NCBI RefSeq assembly: GCF_019059575.1
Contig: NW_024882772.1
Coordinates: 124,001 to 188,000, forward strand
DNA length: 64,000 nucleotides
Direction of reading: 5' to 3'
Origin: Amphibalanus amphitrite
Taxonomy: Eukaryota; Arthropoda; Thecostraca; Balanomorpha; Balanidae
Below the pieces are notes generated by a model. That model worked only from the letters and a program-made list of their open reading frames with translations, had not been told where the DNA came from and made no database searches. This document shows, in pieces, positions 12,497-24,552 of this stretch. The number at the start of each line of letters is the position of its first letter. Positions within the stretch are counted from its first letter, which is position 1. Both the position numbers and the translations under genes were made by a program.

Positions 12497-15400
12497 TCAC
12501 CGGGACCGCAGCCGCTCGGCCAGCCGGCGGGCGTGGGCGACAATTTTCCCGGTGAGCAGCTCGTCCTCCTGCAGTCGGCTGAGCACGTCCTCCACAGAGG
12601 CCAGGTCCTCGGTCCGCTCTACCGGGCAGAGAGCGGAGGAAACACGTCAGAGGGACCACGAAACGAGGCCAATTACACTGACAAAACACGTTCCGTCGAG
12701 ACGGAACAGCAATTAAATGTCCACAGCCATTAACCATTCCTGTTAGCAAGACTACAACTTAATATCGTCGGTAAGACAACGAATACGTCGTCAGAGGGCA
12801 TCATCAACAAAAGCGCGGATGGCACAGTCTAGTCGGACCACAAATACTTATCGTCAGGAAAGCCGCACATGCGTCGCGATGGCTATTTTCCAAGGCATAT
12901 TCCCGCGAGGACTGAAATGTACGATTGCCATTATCACTCAACACCCAGCACAGCCTACCAGTTCAGCCAATCAGTTCCAACACAACCATCTCAGTCGTCC
13001 CACCACAGCCGTCCCACCATCCCACCACACAGTCGTCCCATCGCCCCACCAACCCACCACCCACCATAAGCATTGAGCAGGGCCCAGTAGACTGCCTGGC
13101 GTGCCTCCTTGTGTGGCACCGCCTGCAGCAGCGTGACCAGCGCGTCCGAGTCGCCGGCGCGCGCCAGCCGACTGCAGTGCCGCTTCAGCCGGTCACCCGA
13201 GAAGTGCGCGCTCCGGCCCAGTGTCTGCAGGGGCAGGGGGAGGTAGAGAGTGAGGGGTCAACGGTGATAGGACTGACACGATACACTGAGACGGCTGTCA
13301 CCCTGGTCCGGGGGCCAGCTGCACTCGAACAACAGCTAGTCCTAGTTTAGCTGCCAAGCTGCTCATAGCTTGTGTATTTCACGTCTCTGCAGCAGCCATG
13401 ATCGTAATTAACAACGCTGTTCGGTATGTAAATAATAAACGAGAGCCCCTGGAATGAAGATCACTCATATTGGAACAGCGAGCTACCCTCTCGCGGGAGC
13501 ACATATGATTTATGTGCCGTCGTCAGTTATTGTTCTACCGTCTACGCTCGACGGCATTGATTGTCGCGACCCACGGACCTTTGATTCCGTGTGGCTTGAG
13601 TTGAGCGTCACCCCCTCGCCCTTACCTGCATAACGCGTCGCGCCTGGACCACGTGACCTGCCTCGGCGAGCGCCAGCGCCAGCTCATACTGGGCGGCGTC
13701 GGCGCCGTGCAGCTTGGCCAGCTGAGGGCGTACAGCGGTGGAGGGGGTCAGGTCAGAGTCAGAGACAACTGGTACTGGGCGGCGTGCAGCTTCGCCAGCT
13801 GTGGAAAACAGCGGAGAAGGCCAGGCGTCGGCACGGCGGAGGATCGGTCAGGTCCTGCCATGGCGGGGAACAGGTCAGGGCCTGTGATCACAGGATCTGA
13901 ACTGGTCAGTCTCACGTGTCACAACTGCGCTCCCAATCCCCGCCCCGACCAACACCATCACCCTTTCCGTCAGTGACGGCGCCCCTGCTCTACCAGTTCA
14001 CTCCCACAGTTGGAGCTCTCACTCCCACTTCTCCCTTACAGTCTCAGACCTCTGTGCCCCTCCCTGCCGCCAGTCCCAGTGCCCACCTGTTGCGCCACGT
14101 CGTCCAGCAGTTGGTGCCGCCGGTCCGAGTTTTCCAGCCGGGCCACCTCCACCATCAGACCGTGCGAGTAGGCGGCCAGCCGGTGGTCGCGGGCACACCG
14201 ACAAAACTGCTCCACCGCACCCGCCACGTCGCCGCTGCGGGCGGGCACGGGCCGGTCCGTCAGTTCAGTTAGCGCCTTCTGATGTAAAACGCAGCTATTG
14301 AGAGGCCTCGGCTAAGGTAAATGCAAGCTATATTTCTGACAAATCGCATACAAACAAAAGTACAAAGTACATAGCACGGTCTGCCCACGAAGAAACAAGG
14401 CGTATCTATTACAATTGAAAAAGCATGATCGAACTAATATGGCTACGAATATAGCTCGAGCGCTCTAGCCCCACGGCGTGCAATAAAAAGCGTAGGTAAC
14501 GTCAATTGTTTATCAATTGTTTGTCAATTGTAGGTAACGCACGATTGTTTATCAAACGTCCAAGACGTCAACCAGCCGGCCATACCATTTGCACAGCGGT
14601 CTTTCCCCAGACCTCACGCCCATTTCATCGTCATCCTGCTCTCCCGGCACCTCGGTTTCCCCACCACTCATCTAACATTCATAGCATTCGTCTAACATTC
14701 CAATTTGATTACACACTTTGACCACTGTGTCTTGAATACGAATGCGGTTTCTAAATGTAATCTGCAGCCTTCTCACTTCCATTTTCTCTCCTCTGGGGCA
14801 CGCGATCTTCTCTGCGCCAAACTCGTTATCAACCGGCACTATCCCGTGTCAAGCGCTGGTATAAATCTGCACACAGTCCTGGAACCTCCTCCAGTAGCCA
14901 GATGTGTCCGCCGTCAGAGAGCAGTCGGGCGCGCCGTACCGATGAATCCGTGCAAAGTCGGCACAGGTCAGTCGGTCGTCCCCGTCACAGTCGCGGGCGT
15001 TACGCTCCATGTACTTCCTGATGGTCAGCGCAGCACAGAACGGGTCCCCGGCGCACGACTCATGCGTTTCATCGCTGAAATCCGGCTCGTCGCCTATCCT
15101 GGCGTCCTCAAAATAGGGGAGCGTGATGCCAAACGGGCCGAGGGCGCCACTCGCGTTCAGGCCGGGCGACAGGTTACACCCGCTGGTGGCGACACAAATA
15201 CAGCCGATACACTCGGGGGTCACATCCACGGCCGCTGCCGGGAGCACGGCGAGAACGGCTAGCACGGTGCGGTACGGCTCCATCGCCGCGTCCACACTCA
15301 CTCTGCAGCCGGGCACAGGGTCGGGGGAGCTCGGGGCGGCCGCTATCGGCACCGCTTCCTTCCGCGGCGCCGCCGGATGGTGAGTAATGTGAACGCACAG

Positions 15401-18400
15401 ACGCAGACGAGTCACCGGCGGCGGCCGGCGTCGAACGGACAGCGAGCCACGGGAACCACAGTTGAACAGACGCGCGGCAATCGGACCCTAACGCGGTTAG
15501 GATACGGAGTAGCAATCGCAGTTACACCAGCCGCGCTTGTATGTGTTGGTGAATGACGCATCTTTGACAGGCGGAAGTCAGTGCAAGAGCCCTCTTTATC
15601 AACCATCCCTGCACCAATGACCCAAACATCTCACCTGAGTATCACCCGGGGGCTCCCCGTGATAACCAACTGACCTCAGCTCAGCACCGCCCCGAGGGCG
15701 CCGGGCGCCGGGCACTCACCTGACGAGGTGCGCCCGGACCATCTGTCCCCGGTGGTGAGCGGTGGGCGCCACCACACCCCTGGTCTCCAGCAGACGCAGC
15801 AGTCGGCCGGTGAGCTCCGGATCGCCCCAGTCGGCGGCGGCCGCTAGCAAGCGCCAGCAGCCCATCGACAGCCGAGACCGGTCGTCCTCCGGTTCCAGGC
15901 GCTCCAGCAGAGACACCGCGTCTGCAACATGGAACGGCGAGGGGGAGACGTTAGTCAGAGGCGGAGACGGGGAGTGACGCAAGATAGGAGACGAGGTGAC
16001 GTCAGACAGGGATGTCAGACTAGGGATAAGTGGCGGAAAGTAGGGGAGAGTGGGGTAATTTGGCCGGTGGTGTAAATTGGCCGCCCCCACCTGTACGAAA
16101 GCTGATAAAAGTGAATGAAATAACTTAAGTCTCTATTCCTTTGTCATCGGCAGAACTAACTCGAGAACAAATGTCAAAACTTTCCCCCTCTTAGTTTTAT
16201 TCAAAATTAATAAAAGGTGAATTACGTTAGAAAATGGTAACTTTTACTTCCGTTTAAAAATTTGTATAACATGTAGTATTTGGGCTGTAAACGAATTAAA
16301 ACATTATAGCGCTATTTTTGAGGGTGTTCAGCGGTTCCAAGAGCAATTTCATCTAGTTCTGTAAAGCCATGACGACTTCATAGACAAAATTTTTCAGAAT
16401 GGCAATGTGGGGTTATTTGGCCGGGACTAGCGGGGCAACTTGGCCGGTGCGCTCAGAGTCACTATGCTGGGACGGCCGAGTTGTCGTGGTCAATTATACC
16501 ATAAAAGACATAATTCATGACCAACTTTGACTACCTTGATGCCATATTTCCTATTGGACAGCTGTAAGGGCATGTGACGTCATCAAAGGTTACCTAACGC
16601 TTTTTTGCTAATAAATACTTACCGAAAAAAGATACAGCCGCGCAAATGGTCTCATTGTGTTCAGCTCGTCAAGGCGCATCGAATGATATACATGATGACC
16701 TTGAACTCACGTAACCTTGAGATCAAGCGACCTGAGGTAACATGACCTGAAGCCAACCTTGACCTTGACCTTGACCTCTCGAGGTCAACACATACATGTT
16801 TCGATGCGGAATGACGAGAGAATTACGATGGTGTTTTTAGTTTTGGCCTAACTTGATTACTTCAAAAGTTATTCGTAAAAAAACTGTCATCGCATCTAGA
16901 GCCGCTAATTTTGACTTTTCGACCCCTGTGACGGCTGAGTCAACCTCCAAAATGCTTCAAATGCGTCGTAGGACACGCATCATTGCTGAATGTGAAGCTG
17001 ACTCGCCTATAACAAAAATCATGGCCTCAAACTAACACCGGCCAAATTGTCCCACACCCCCGGCCAAATAACCCTGCTAGTGGGGCAATTTGGCCGCTTT
17101 GCAGACCCTCGTAATACGCCACAATTTCAATATAAGTAGTTACTCAATCATTTCAAGTTTACTGTCCAAGAAAGTAAAATGTATGCCACACCTGTCAGCG
17201 TTGAGAAAATGCAGAAATGTGTTGTCGATTTTTAGTTACATCGTTTTCTAAAAAAAAGCGGCCAAATTACCCCACTCTCCCCTAAAGGAAATGTGACTTC
17301 AGACGGGAATGGCGGTGATCTCGAACAGAGGACGAAAGCTGACGATATGGGAGTGACCTAAATGGAAAAACAGCACCGCACATACCAACTCGACAAGACA
17401 CTGAACTCTGAGGTTGCAGGAGAGAAGACGTACCCCGTCATGTCAGAACCGCACAGCATACCACAGGGTGAATAACTATTTGGGCAGAAACTACAAACAT
17501 ACATTGCACCATCGTCGGGCTGGAGGAGGCAGGACGCACGCCAGTCAAAATGAAAACACAAACACAAACGAGACACGCCTTCGCCACTTCTCCCTTCCAA
17601 ATCCCTTTGCATCTCTCCCTATCACCGCAACACTTCTCTTTTCGTCTCATTCAAGCCCCCGCCACCCGACCACCGCGCCCCTCTATCTCCCATCCTCTCT
17701 CACCGTCCGAGTGGCCGCGGCGCATCAGCAGCGCGGCCAGGTCGAGACGTTTGAACTGGTCCAGGAACCGGCCGGCGCCGGGACTCCGCTCCAGGCGGCG
17801 CTGGTAGTCCAGCGCCCCCTCCAGCCGGCCGTGGTGGACGTGAACGGCCAGCAGGGCGGATAGCACGCCCGGGGTGAGCGGCTCACCATCCGCGGCCGGC
17901 CCACTGACCCGGGACAGTTCCTACCGGGCGGAGGGGAGGTGAGAGGGGCGCCGTCCGCGCCCGGCTCACTGACACGGGACAGCTCCTAGCGGGCGGAGGG
18001 GAGGGTCAAAGGGGCGCCGTCCGCGCCCGGCTCACTGACCCGGGAGAGTTCCTACCGGGCGGAGGGGAGGGTCAAACGGCTCACCGTCCGCGCCCGGCTC
18101 ACTGACACGGGAGAGTTCCTACCCGGGCGGAGGAGAGGGTCAGAGGGGCGGGAGCAGAGGCTCGCGGTCCGCGGCCGGCTCACTGACCCGGGAGAGTTCC
18201 TGACGGCGGAGGGGAGGGTCAGAGCAGCGGGTTAGACGGTAGGCTGAGAGGGGGTTGGAGAAATAGGGATAGAGGGCGCGCAGATAACATAGTTGAGCAG
18301 AATATCAGGTTCACTGGCAAAGCTCACCGGTGAAAACCACAGGGCGAGATCACCAGGTCAGGAGTCTTACCTCTTCCAGCTCAACGGCTCGCTCTAGGTT

Positions 18401-21400
18401 GTGTTTTCGGCAGTGCATAAGGATGAGTTTCCTGAGTATCCCTCGCGTGTTTCCGCCCTTCTTGGTGAGCTCCACCAGGTGGTCCTCCAGGTCGTCCACA
18501 GAGGCGTCCTGTGGCTGAGGCAAACCATAAACGGTGTCACCGACAGTACGAGCTATAGTAAAGTCATGTCTAAATGGGTACAAGAATGATTTGGTAGCCC
18601 ACTTTGGTAGCAATAACAACTGGAAAATACACAAATCGAGCCCATCTGGCAATGAATCTAACGCTGACATCACCAAATGCTGACCCAGTCGCTTCATAGA
18701 CGTTCCACTAGTCGCCCCCTGTCAATGTCGGGAGTGGAGTGTCACCATCCGCGGTCTCACCAGTCCGGCGCCGGCGTCGGTGTTCTCCCAGGGCTGGGAG
18801 CTGACGGCTGCGTCAGCCAGCCGCTGTAGCGCCGACTGGAGGTCCGCCAGCTCGGCCGGCGGCAGCCGCTCACACGCCAGCTCGGCGGCTGCTGGGGACA
18901 TTCGCAGCCCGGCCGGACCCGCCGCCTGTGTCGGACGGAGGGGACAGTCAGTGTCAGAGGCGCAGCCGCTAGGCGCCTGTGTCGATCAAGGGGTGTCATG
19001 GACGGGAATGTCAAAGACTTCATGAACAAGTCCAAGAACGAATTATGTGTCATATTACCATATTATCATGTAGTGGACGGGAATGTCAAAGACGTCTTCA
19101 TGAACAAGTCCAAGAACGAATTATGTGTCATATTACCCTGACAATGGAATGACGCATTAAGTCAGGAAGTGACGAGCACTGCTATCAAACAGGTGGCTTA
19201 GAGCAAAGATGTGCTAAAATATTTTTAGAATGTTCACAATATGCTACAAAACATCAGTGCAAGAGCATACGGCAATGTCAGCTAAGACAAAGACACCGCT
19301 TCATTCAGACTCAGCTAAACCCGCTGTTGTCTGCCAGCCCGTCCATCCCTTCTCGTTCGCTCCTACCTGCACTAGCTGCCGCAGCAGGGCGGCCTGTCGG
19401 GGGGAGCGCGCCGCCGTCTGGCTCAGCTCCACAAATACCGCCCCCACCGGGTCCTCGTGGGCGGCCCGCCGGTCCAGGGCGCAGCGCAGCAGGCGGGCAC
19501 AGGCGTCGGCGGGCACCGCGGGCCCGGCCGGCTGCTGCGCGGAGTAGAGTATGGCCGGTATCAGCACTGCTACAGAGACTGAGGAGGCGTACCGCTCACC
19601 TGGAGAGAGCGGGGAGTGGAAGGTTATGTTAGCAGAGGGGAGGGTTTGGTCAGTTAGAGGAGGGCCATTGCGGCGAATCCGGTAAGTTAGGGGACGGGTA
19701 CGGTCAGTCATTGGGGTCCCATCAGTCATGGGGCGGGACCTGCCTGTCCCAGTCAGTCGGGTTCGGGGTTAGGGTGCTCCTTGTCTCGTCGTCAGTCGGG
19801 TCACTCAGATGAAACGTTTGATGAATACAGACTACACAAAGTCTCCACGAACTGACCGAAATGGCGATAACGCGTGACGACTGTGGTGACTGTGCCGGGC
19901 ACAGTATGCCCTAACCAGGACCCAGTATGCCCATTACCCAGCACCCCTACCACTCACAGGCAGCAGCCGCCTTGTGCCAGTGTCCGCTGGCCAACAGACG
20001 GGCCACCAGCGCGTCAGCCGCCGCCGCCGCCGTCAGCCCGGCCTCCTTCAGGTGCTGTACCACCCGCTCGGGCGGCGGCCACGCGTCCCGTTCGTAAACG
20101 GGGAGGGCGTACTCTCGGAGCGTCTCCAGGCCGGGCGGCGCGCCCGCGGACACCATCTCGGACAGGGTGTCACGCACACCTGGCGGCGGACGGCGGCGCA
20201 GGAGTTACATACGAGTCGGAACGGTACGGTAACATGAGAGAAACACAAGGCAAATGCAACTTCGCTGTGAAGGGGTTTCGCAAACGTGCCTCTCTGACGA
20301 GATGAGAGAAGGTATTGCAGATACACGCTATCAGCTCCAGCAAAAATGTTAAGCTATTCCGTGAAAGTTTCTCCCAACCACACCACTCATACCCCCCCCC
20401 CTCCACGGCGTTCAGTGCTCCCAACTCCACCTTGTCCGTCCCCGCCCACTGCACCGCCCTGTTCCCCGCGGTACTCTCTCCCACCGGCCACCCGTCACCT
20501 ACCCTCCACACTGCCCTCCCTGGCCTGCTGCAGCAGCGCCGGCCAGAACAGGTGCTCTCTGAGCGGCAGGCCGGCGCGGCGGGCGGCCAGCAGCACCTCC
20601 AGCGCCGCCTTCCACCGTCCGACCCGGTACAGTACCTCGGCGGCACTAAACCAGGCGGTGGGCAGGAGGGGGCCGTCGTGCAGCGCGGCGCACACCTCTC
20701 CGATCGCGGACACCGGCTGGGAGCGGAGAGAGGGAGGGGACAGGGGTGTCAGGGACAGCGGCTGGGGCCGGGCTGTGTATTGTGTAAGAGACACGCCCGG
20801 ATGGCGACATTACAACAGATTTGTATGTCGAGAAGCTTTGAAACGAGAATCATGGCACTGCTTAGTGGGCAAATGATAACAACAGAAAGCAGACATAATT
20901 AGCCAAAAACCCGGATAATTGATATACGTACCTATTATGCCTTAAAACGACTCCAAGTGGCCGTCGAAAATAAACATGCGAGCGGTCGCTAATCTGCCAC
21001 CGAGTGCAGTGTCTACTGAGGTGATGGCGTATCCGCTCGGTCTGTGGGTAAAACCCCACCTGAAAGCATAGTACGGCAGTGGGCAGCTCACCTGATCGGT
21101 GACGGCCATCTCCGTGAGCAGCGCGCGGGCCAGCCGGGCCAGCTCGCGCTCCGAGCCGCCGTAACTCAGTGCCGTGTTGAGCAGCAGCAGCGCGGCGCGG
21201 TGCTGGCCGAGCCGCACCAGCCGCCGCTGCAGGCGGACACAGCCGCCCCAGTGGTGGCCCCAGCGCGGCCACGGCACCAGCGGCACCACCTGTCGGCGGC
21301 ACGCGCCAAGCGGTCAAATAGAGGTCACACTGTACAGCAGCCTACAGTTGTCAGATCCAGCCATCGGATAGTCAGCGCTAACCTCACAGTGTGCCTTTTT

Positions 21401-23554
21401 TTTTGCCCACTCAAAAACTACTGATGGTCCACACCTAAAGAGTTTATTCTGTATCTTCTTTTTCATATCCATGATGTTCAAAAAGTTATGAATCACGTAA
21501 AAACGGCAAATTGACAAGAATTTTACTGACACTGATCAGTGATTTTAAATTGCTCAGTCCCAAGACCACCGTTGATAGGGCTTCTGCAGGGGTTTCACCG
21601 TGAGACCATCCCCCCGGCCGCAGCTGATGCAGCGGCTCACCTGCTGCAGCTGCTCCAGCTGGCCGCTGCTGACCAGCTGTCCCAGCAGCGACACGCCCTG
21701 TCCGAGCGTCAGCTGTCCGCGCTGCTGGTACCAGCGGGACAGCAGCGCGGCCAGCGGGCCCGGCCGGCGCGCCGCGATGTAGACTCGCATCAGCAGCAGC
21801 TGGTGGTCTGAGTCGTCCTCAGAGGCTGCCGGGAGCAGCGCCTGAGCCATGTCCCGCGCCGTGTCCAGGTCACTGGTGGAGACCGACGGGACGAGCGTCA
21901 CAAGCGGGCTCAGCCTCAGGTCATTTGTAAAGATAGAAAGGGGTCAGGTCACTTGGAGAGGTAGACAGGGGTCAGGTCACTAGGGGAGGTAGATAGGGGT
22001 CACTGGTCAGGTCAACCGGCATAGACGGAAAACGTTATCACCGTCACCGGTGACACCCTTAAATCGCACCCGCAGCTCCCTCCCCGTCCTCATACCGCCA
22101 TCTCACCCGTCGGCGGCGTGCGCCACGATGACGGCGTGCAGGGCGTCCAGCGGCGGCTGGTGACCGGCGCCGCGCAGCCGCTCCAGCAGTGGCGCAGTGT
22201 CGGCCAGCCGGCCGGCGGCGCACAGGCAGCGCACCAGGTGTCCGACCGACTCCGGCTCGGCGCGAGCCGCCACGGCGTCTGTCAGAGGCGCCGGCGGCGG
22301 CAGCGCCGCGTCCCGGTACAGTTGCAGCCACAGCAGCTCGGCCTCCGCGGACGGCGCACCCCCGCCTGCCGGAGCGGGCAGGTGAAGAGACAGCAGGGTG
22401 AGGTATCCGAGGGTGGATTGGAAGCTAATAACACGCGTGAACACACGAGTCTCAAGATTAGCTAGTGGTCTGAGACTGAGCTCAGGCTAAAATTGTTAAC
22501 AGATGATAAAAATGCATAAGATGTGGTGGCAAACTAACGTACAAAAAGCCGTAGTTTCCCAAATATTTGTAAAATCTTGAAGACATCGTAAAAAAAACGC
22601 GCAAGCTTTCGATATCACTGAAAAAATCGCTGATATGCATCCATAAAAGCAGCTGTAAGGGAGCATAAGCTGTCTCATGACGGAGAATCACATCGTGGCT
22701 CATACTCACCTTCCTCTGTAACCAGATTCCAGAGTTGCTCTAGATGTTCTGAGGTGGCTCCGCGACCTCCGGCCACCGAACGGAAGGCGCCCAAAATCGA
22801 CAAACAGTTCCTTACGCGGTCCTCCGGGTCTGAAATTCGATATTGGGCGTAATCGTCGATCATGTGCTAGCATAAGAAATACATATTCACTTCAGTACCA
22901 ATCTAAGATAGAGTTGAATAAGCTGTTTGTTTGTTTGTTGGGGGTTAGGGGCGCGCCGAATGCGAGGTCATTTTGCGCCCATGAATGTGCTGTTTCCCAA
23001 CTGTTTCCCAATGGCAAATTAAAATCACATATTCTTCGACAGAGGAAGATGCATACCTGTGTCTTTGAGAGCTGACAGTAAGCTATCGATAGGTCTGAAG
23101 TGCCAGTCCCTCTGGCGAGAGGAGAACCTCCGCACCACCTCCTCGACTGACTGCTGCTCCGGTCTGACACTGTCTGTAAGTGGTGGCGTGGCCGTGCTGA
23201 AGTGGACGCAACTCGCCAGTGTCCTATCGACCAGAAGCAAAGAAACACCTCAGATTAAGCTCCACATCCTACCTGGGCATCTTCTAACAATTCTGAATCT
23301 GATATTAACCAGAATACCCAATTAGGTACCTACAAGTCTGGTAGAGACTGGACAACAGAAAGAGAAAATGTTAGAGATAACTTAGGCATCACAAAGATGT
23401 GTAAATGCTGTAAAGCTAGCACATACCTGAGTCTGACAGTGGGTATGTTGTTCAGATGAAATTTTCTTGAAGGGAAGGCATAGGAAGCTCCCCTGACTTC
23501 CCTTGATCTGATCACCAAATGTCTCAAAACTCTTCTGCATAGTGAAGACAGCAT
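12497..23554 (-). CDS. LRPPRC: LRPPRC (bicoid stability factor) orthologue, mitochondrial PPR protein, 17 coding exons
   Basis: Binds and stabilises mitochondrial mRNAs in the matrix, in animals with SLIRP. Exons (high to low): 23427-23554, 23057-23223, 22710-22829, 22107-22365, 21641-21914, 21092-21289, 20503-20716, 19958-20179, 19367-19599, 18761-18925, 18371-18508, 17704-17920, 15720-15921, 14087-14234, 13626-13721, 13065-13224, 12497-12618. All are GT-AG and in phase; the product is 1020 aa. It starts with an Arg-rich mitochondrial presequence (MLSSLCRRVLRHLVIRSREV) and continues as degenerate helical PPR repeats. Key matches to human LRPPRC, from memory, are REHLFWPALL (human PHYFWPLLV), the segment LEDHLVELTKK to LRKLILMHCRKHNLERAVEL, and exons 16-17, which align with the human region ending near LRLLAEILREGN. 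The human protein (about 1394 aa) continues well past that point; this one stops at RLAERLRSR. The exon 5 acceptor (after CCTGAG) and exon 14 acceptor are the least certain. Confidence 0.88.
13772..13800. repeat. partial duplicate of LRPPRC exon 15
   Basis: TACTGGGCGGCGTGCAGCTT and the bases after it repeat the 13690-13722 part of exon 15 with an internal 9-bp deletion. It lies in the intron just upstream of that exon and is probably non-functional. Confidence 0.6.
14849..15283 (-). CDS. i-type (destabilase) lysozyme-like protein, intronless, nested in an LRPPRC intron
   Basis: A single 144-codon frame. The start was chosen at the ATG (15283) that opens a signal peptide (MEPYRTVLAVLAVLPAAA); the frame is open upstream to 15415, so a longer N-terminus is possible. 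The destabilase domain follows: CIGCICVATSGCN, a GPFGI turn, DPFCAALTIRKYM, DCDGDDRLTCADFARIH and a final YWRRFQDC. Ten cysteines suit the disulfide-rich secreted fold. In muramidase-active family members a Glu sits in the CIC-x-x-E-S-G-C motif and an Asp about 12 residues later. Here the Glu position is Thr and no Asp is present, as in many insect paralogues, so cell-wall hydrolysis is unlikely; isopeptidase or immune-recognition roles remain possible. It lies between LRPPRC exons 13 and 14 on the same strand. Confidence 0.85.
   Translation of the reverse strand: MEPYRTVLAVLAVLPAAAVDVTPECIGCICVATSGCNLSPGLNASGALGPFGITLPYFEDARIGDEPDFSDETHESCAGDPFCAALTIRKYMERNARDCDGDDRLTCADFARIHRYGAPDCSLTADTSGYWRRFQDCVQIYTSA
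16043..17282. mobile_element. MITE with TA target duplication in LRPPRC intron 12
   Basis: Terminal inverted repeats GGGGAGAGTGGGGTAATTTG (continuing GCCG) are flanked by TA at 16041-16042 and 17283-17284, as for Tc1/mariner-type insertion. The interior carries further GGCCAAAT/ATTTGGCC copies and the AGGTCA-rich core (16660-16815) shared with two other elements here. No transposase. Confidence 0.75.
17881..18230. repeat. minisatellite made of the LRPPRC exon 12 acceptor region
   Basis: About five tandem copies of a 62-70 bp unit. Each contains GCCCGGCTCACTGAC.CGGGA and AGTTCCTACCGGGCGGAGG, that is, the first 40 bases of exon 12 plus its 3' splice site. The copy nearest the coding body (17881-17926) is used in the gene model. 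Confidence 0.8.
18999..19138. repeat. tandem duplication of about 75 bp in LRPPRC intron 9
   Basis: GGACGGGAATGTCAAAGAC, then a stretch ending ATTATGTGTCATATTACC, occurs twice in direct order. The second copy has an extra GTC insertion. Confidence 0.8.
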
Positions 23555-23923
23555 GACTTTCTTGAACAAAATGAATGTATATCTTAAATCTGTGGACAGC
23601 ATGCAATTAAGCAAGCAGTTAACACCAAATGTGTCAAATGAGTGGTCGGGAAGGATAAAGCAGTATTGTGTAACTGTAATACTCCAGGCTAAGGACACTA
23701 GGCCACCTAGTACCTACTGAGGTGGTGCTCCTGTTGTCATTCTAGAACAATGAGACCTTCATAACTAGTAACTATTCAAATCGAAAGCTCACTTCACAGT
23801 ACTGATCAAAAGTGTGAATAACCTAGCATATCAAAAGCGTCAAGACAAATACAATAAACCACATCTTCACATTCATCATTATGAAAGCAATTGCAATTTG
23901 CAGTCAATTATTAGTTGCAAGTC

Positions 23924-23995
23924 TGATAGCTCAGTTAGTAGAGCATTGAACTCCCAGGCCAGTTGTGAGCAGTGAGCATGGGTTTGTTAGCAATC
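23924..23995 (+). repeat. tRNA-like sequence, probable SINE head remnant
   Basis: GATAGCTCAGTTAGTAGAGC matches the D-arm and A box of a tRNA. The expected B box is degenerate and no cloverleaf forms, so this is not a working tRNA gene. Confidence 0.4.
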
Positions 23996-24030
23996 CAGAG
24001 AACAGCAGCACAGCACTCTATAAAGCATAA

Positions 24031-24063
24031 CCCTGCATTCGATGTCTCTCGGACACCGTAGAA
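24031..24063 (+). mobile_element. fragment of the 11418-11565 MITE family
   Basis: CCTGCATTCGATGTCTCTCG and the following bases match the terminal repeat of the foldback MITE at 11418 with two changes. Only one end is present. Confidence 0.6.
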
Positions 24064-24305
24064 TCTGTGACACAGGGTAAATCGAATCTGACAGTGATTT
24101 TTGGACATCATCTGATCATCAGTTTGTGGGAGCAGCTGCAATCAGTTGAATCGGTTGCAAAAGCCTGTTACGTGGGACAGGCCATGTCTGGTTTTGTTGA
24201 GCATGCTTTTAACTTAGGCATCTATGTTCCAGGGTGGATGGCCCGATTTCACGACACACCGCTGTTTGATGCTTTCATAGAAACCAACCACTAGTGCACA
24301 TCAGA

Positions 24306-24552
24306 GGGGTGTTCACGGGCACCGCACACTGCTGCGTGCGCTGTGTGCGGAGCGTCCAGCAGGCGTGGGGGTAGGGGATGGGTAGGCGGCTCTGACGTCA
24401 CGGCTGCGTGCGGTGGACGGTTTTCTGTGGCCGGTCCCGACCGGCCACAGCGTTCGCTGTGTGCGGTGACGGAAGGCTGACGTAGGGATGCAGTGGGCGG
24501 AGCTTGGAGGCTGTGTGCGGTCCGACCGCACACAGGGCCCGTGAACAGCCCT
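24306..24552. mobile_element. 247-bp MITE upstream of LRPPRC
   Basis: GGGTGTTCACGGGC at the left is mirrored by GCCCGTGAACAGCCC at the right (one mismatch). The interior has several copies of CCGCACACA/TGTGTGCGG and one CRE (24393-24400). The remainder of 23555-26640 has no gene. Confidence 0.65.

Noticed and set aside
14705-15262. 185-codon plus-strand frame
   Set aside because: Antisense to the lysozyme-like gene; it has no recognisable motif.
23924-23995. Functional tRNA gene
   Set aside because: Only the A-box arm is intact; no acceptor stem or B box can be formed.
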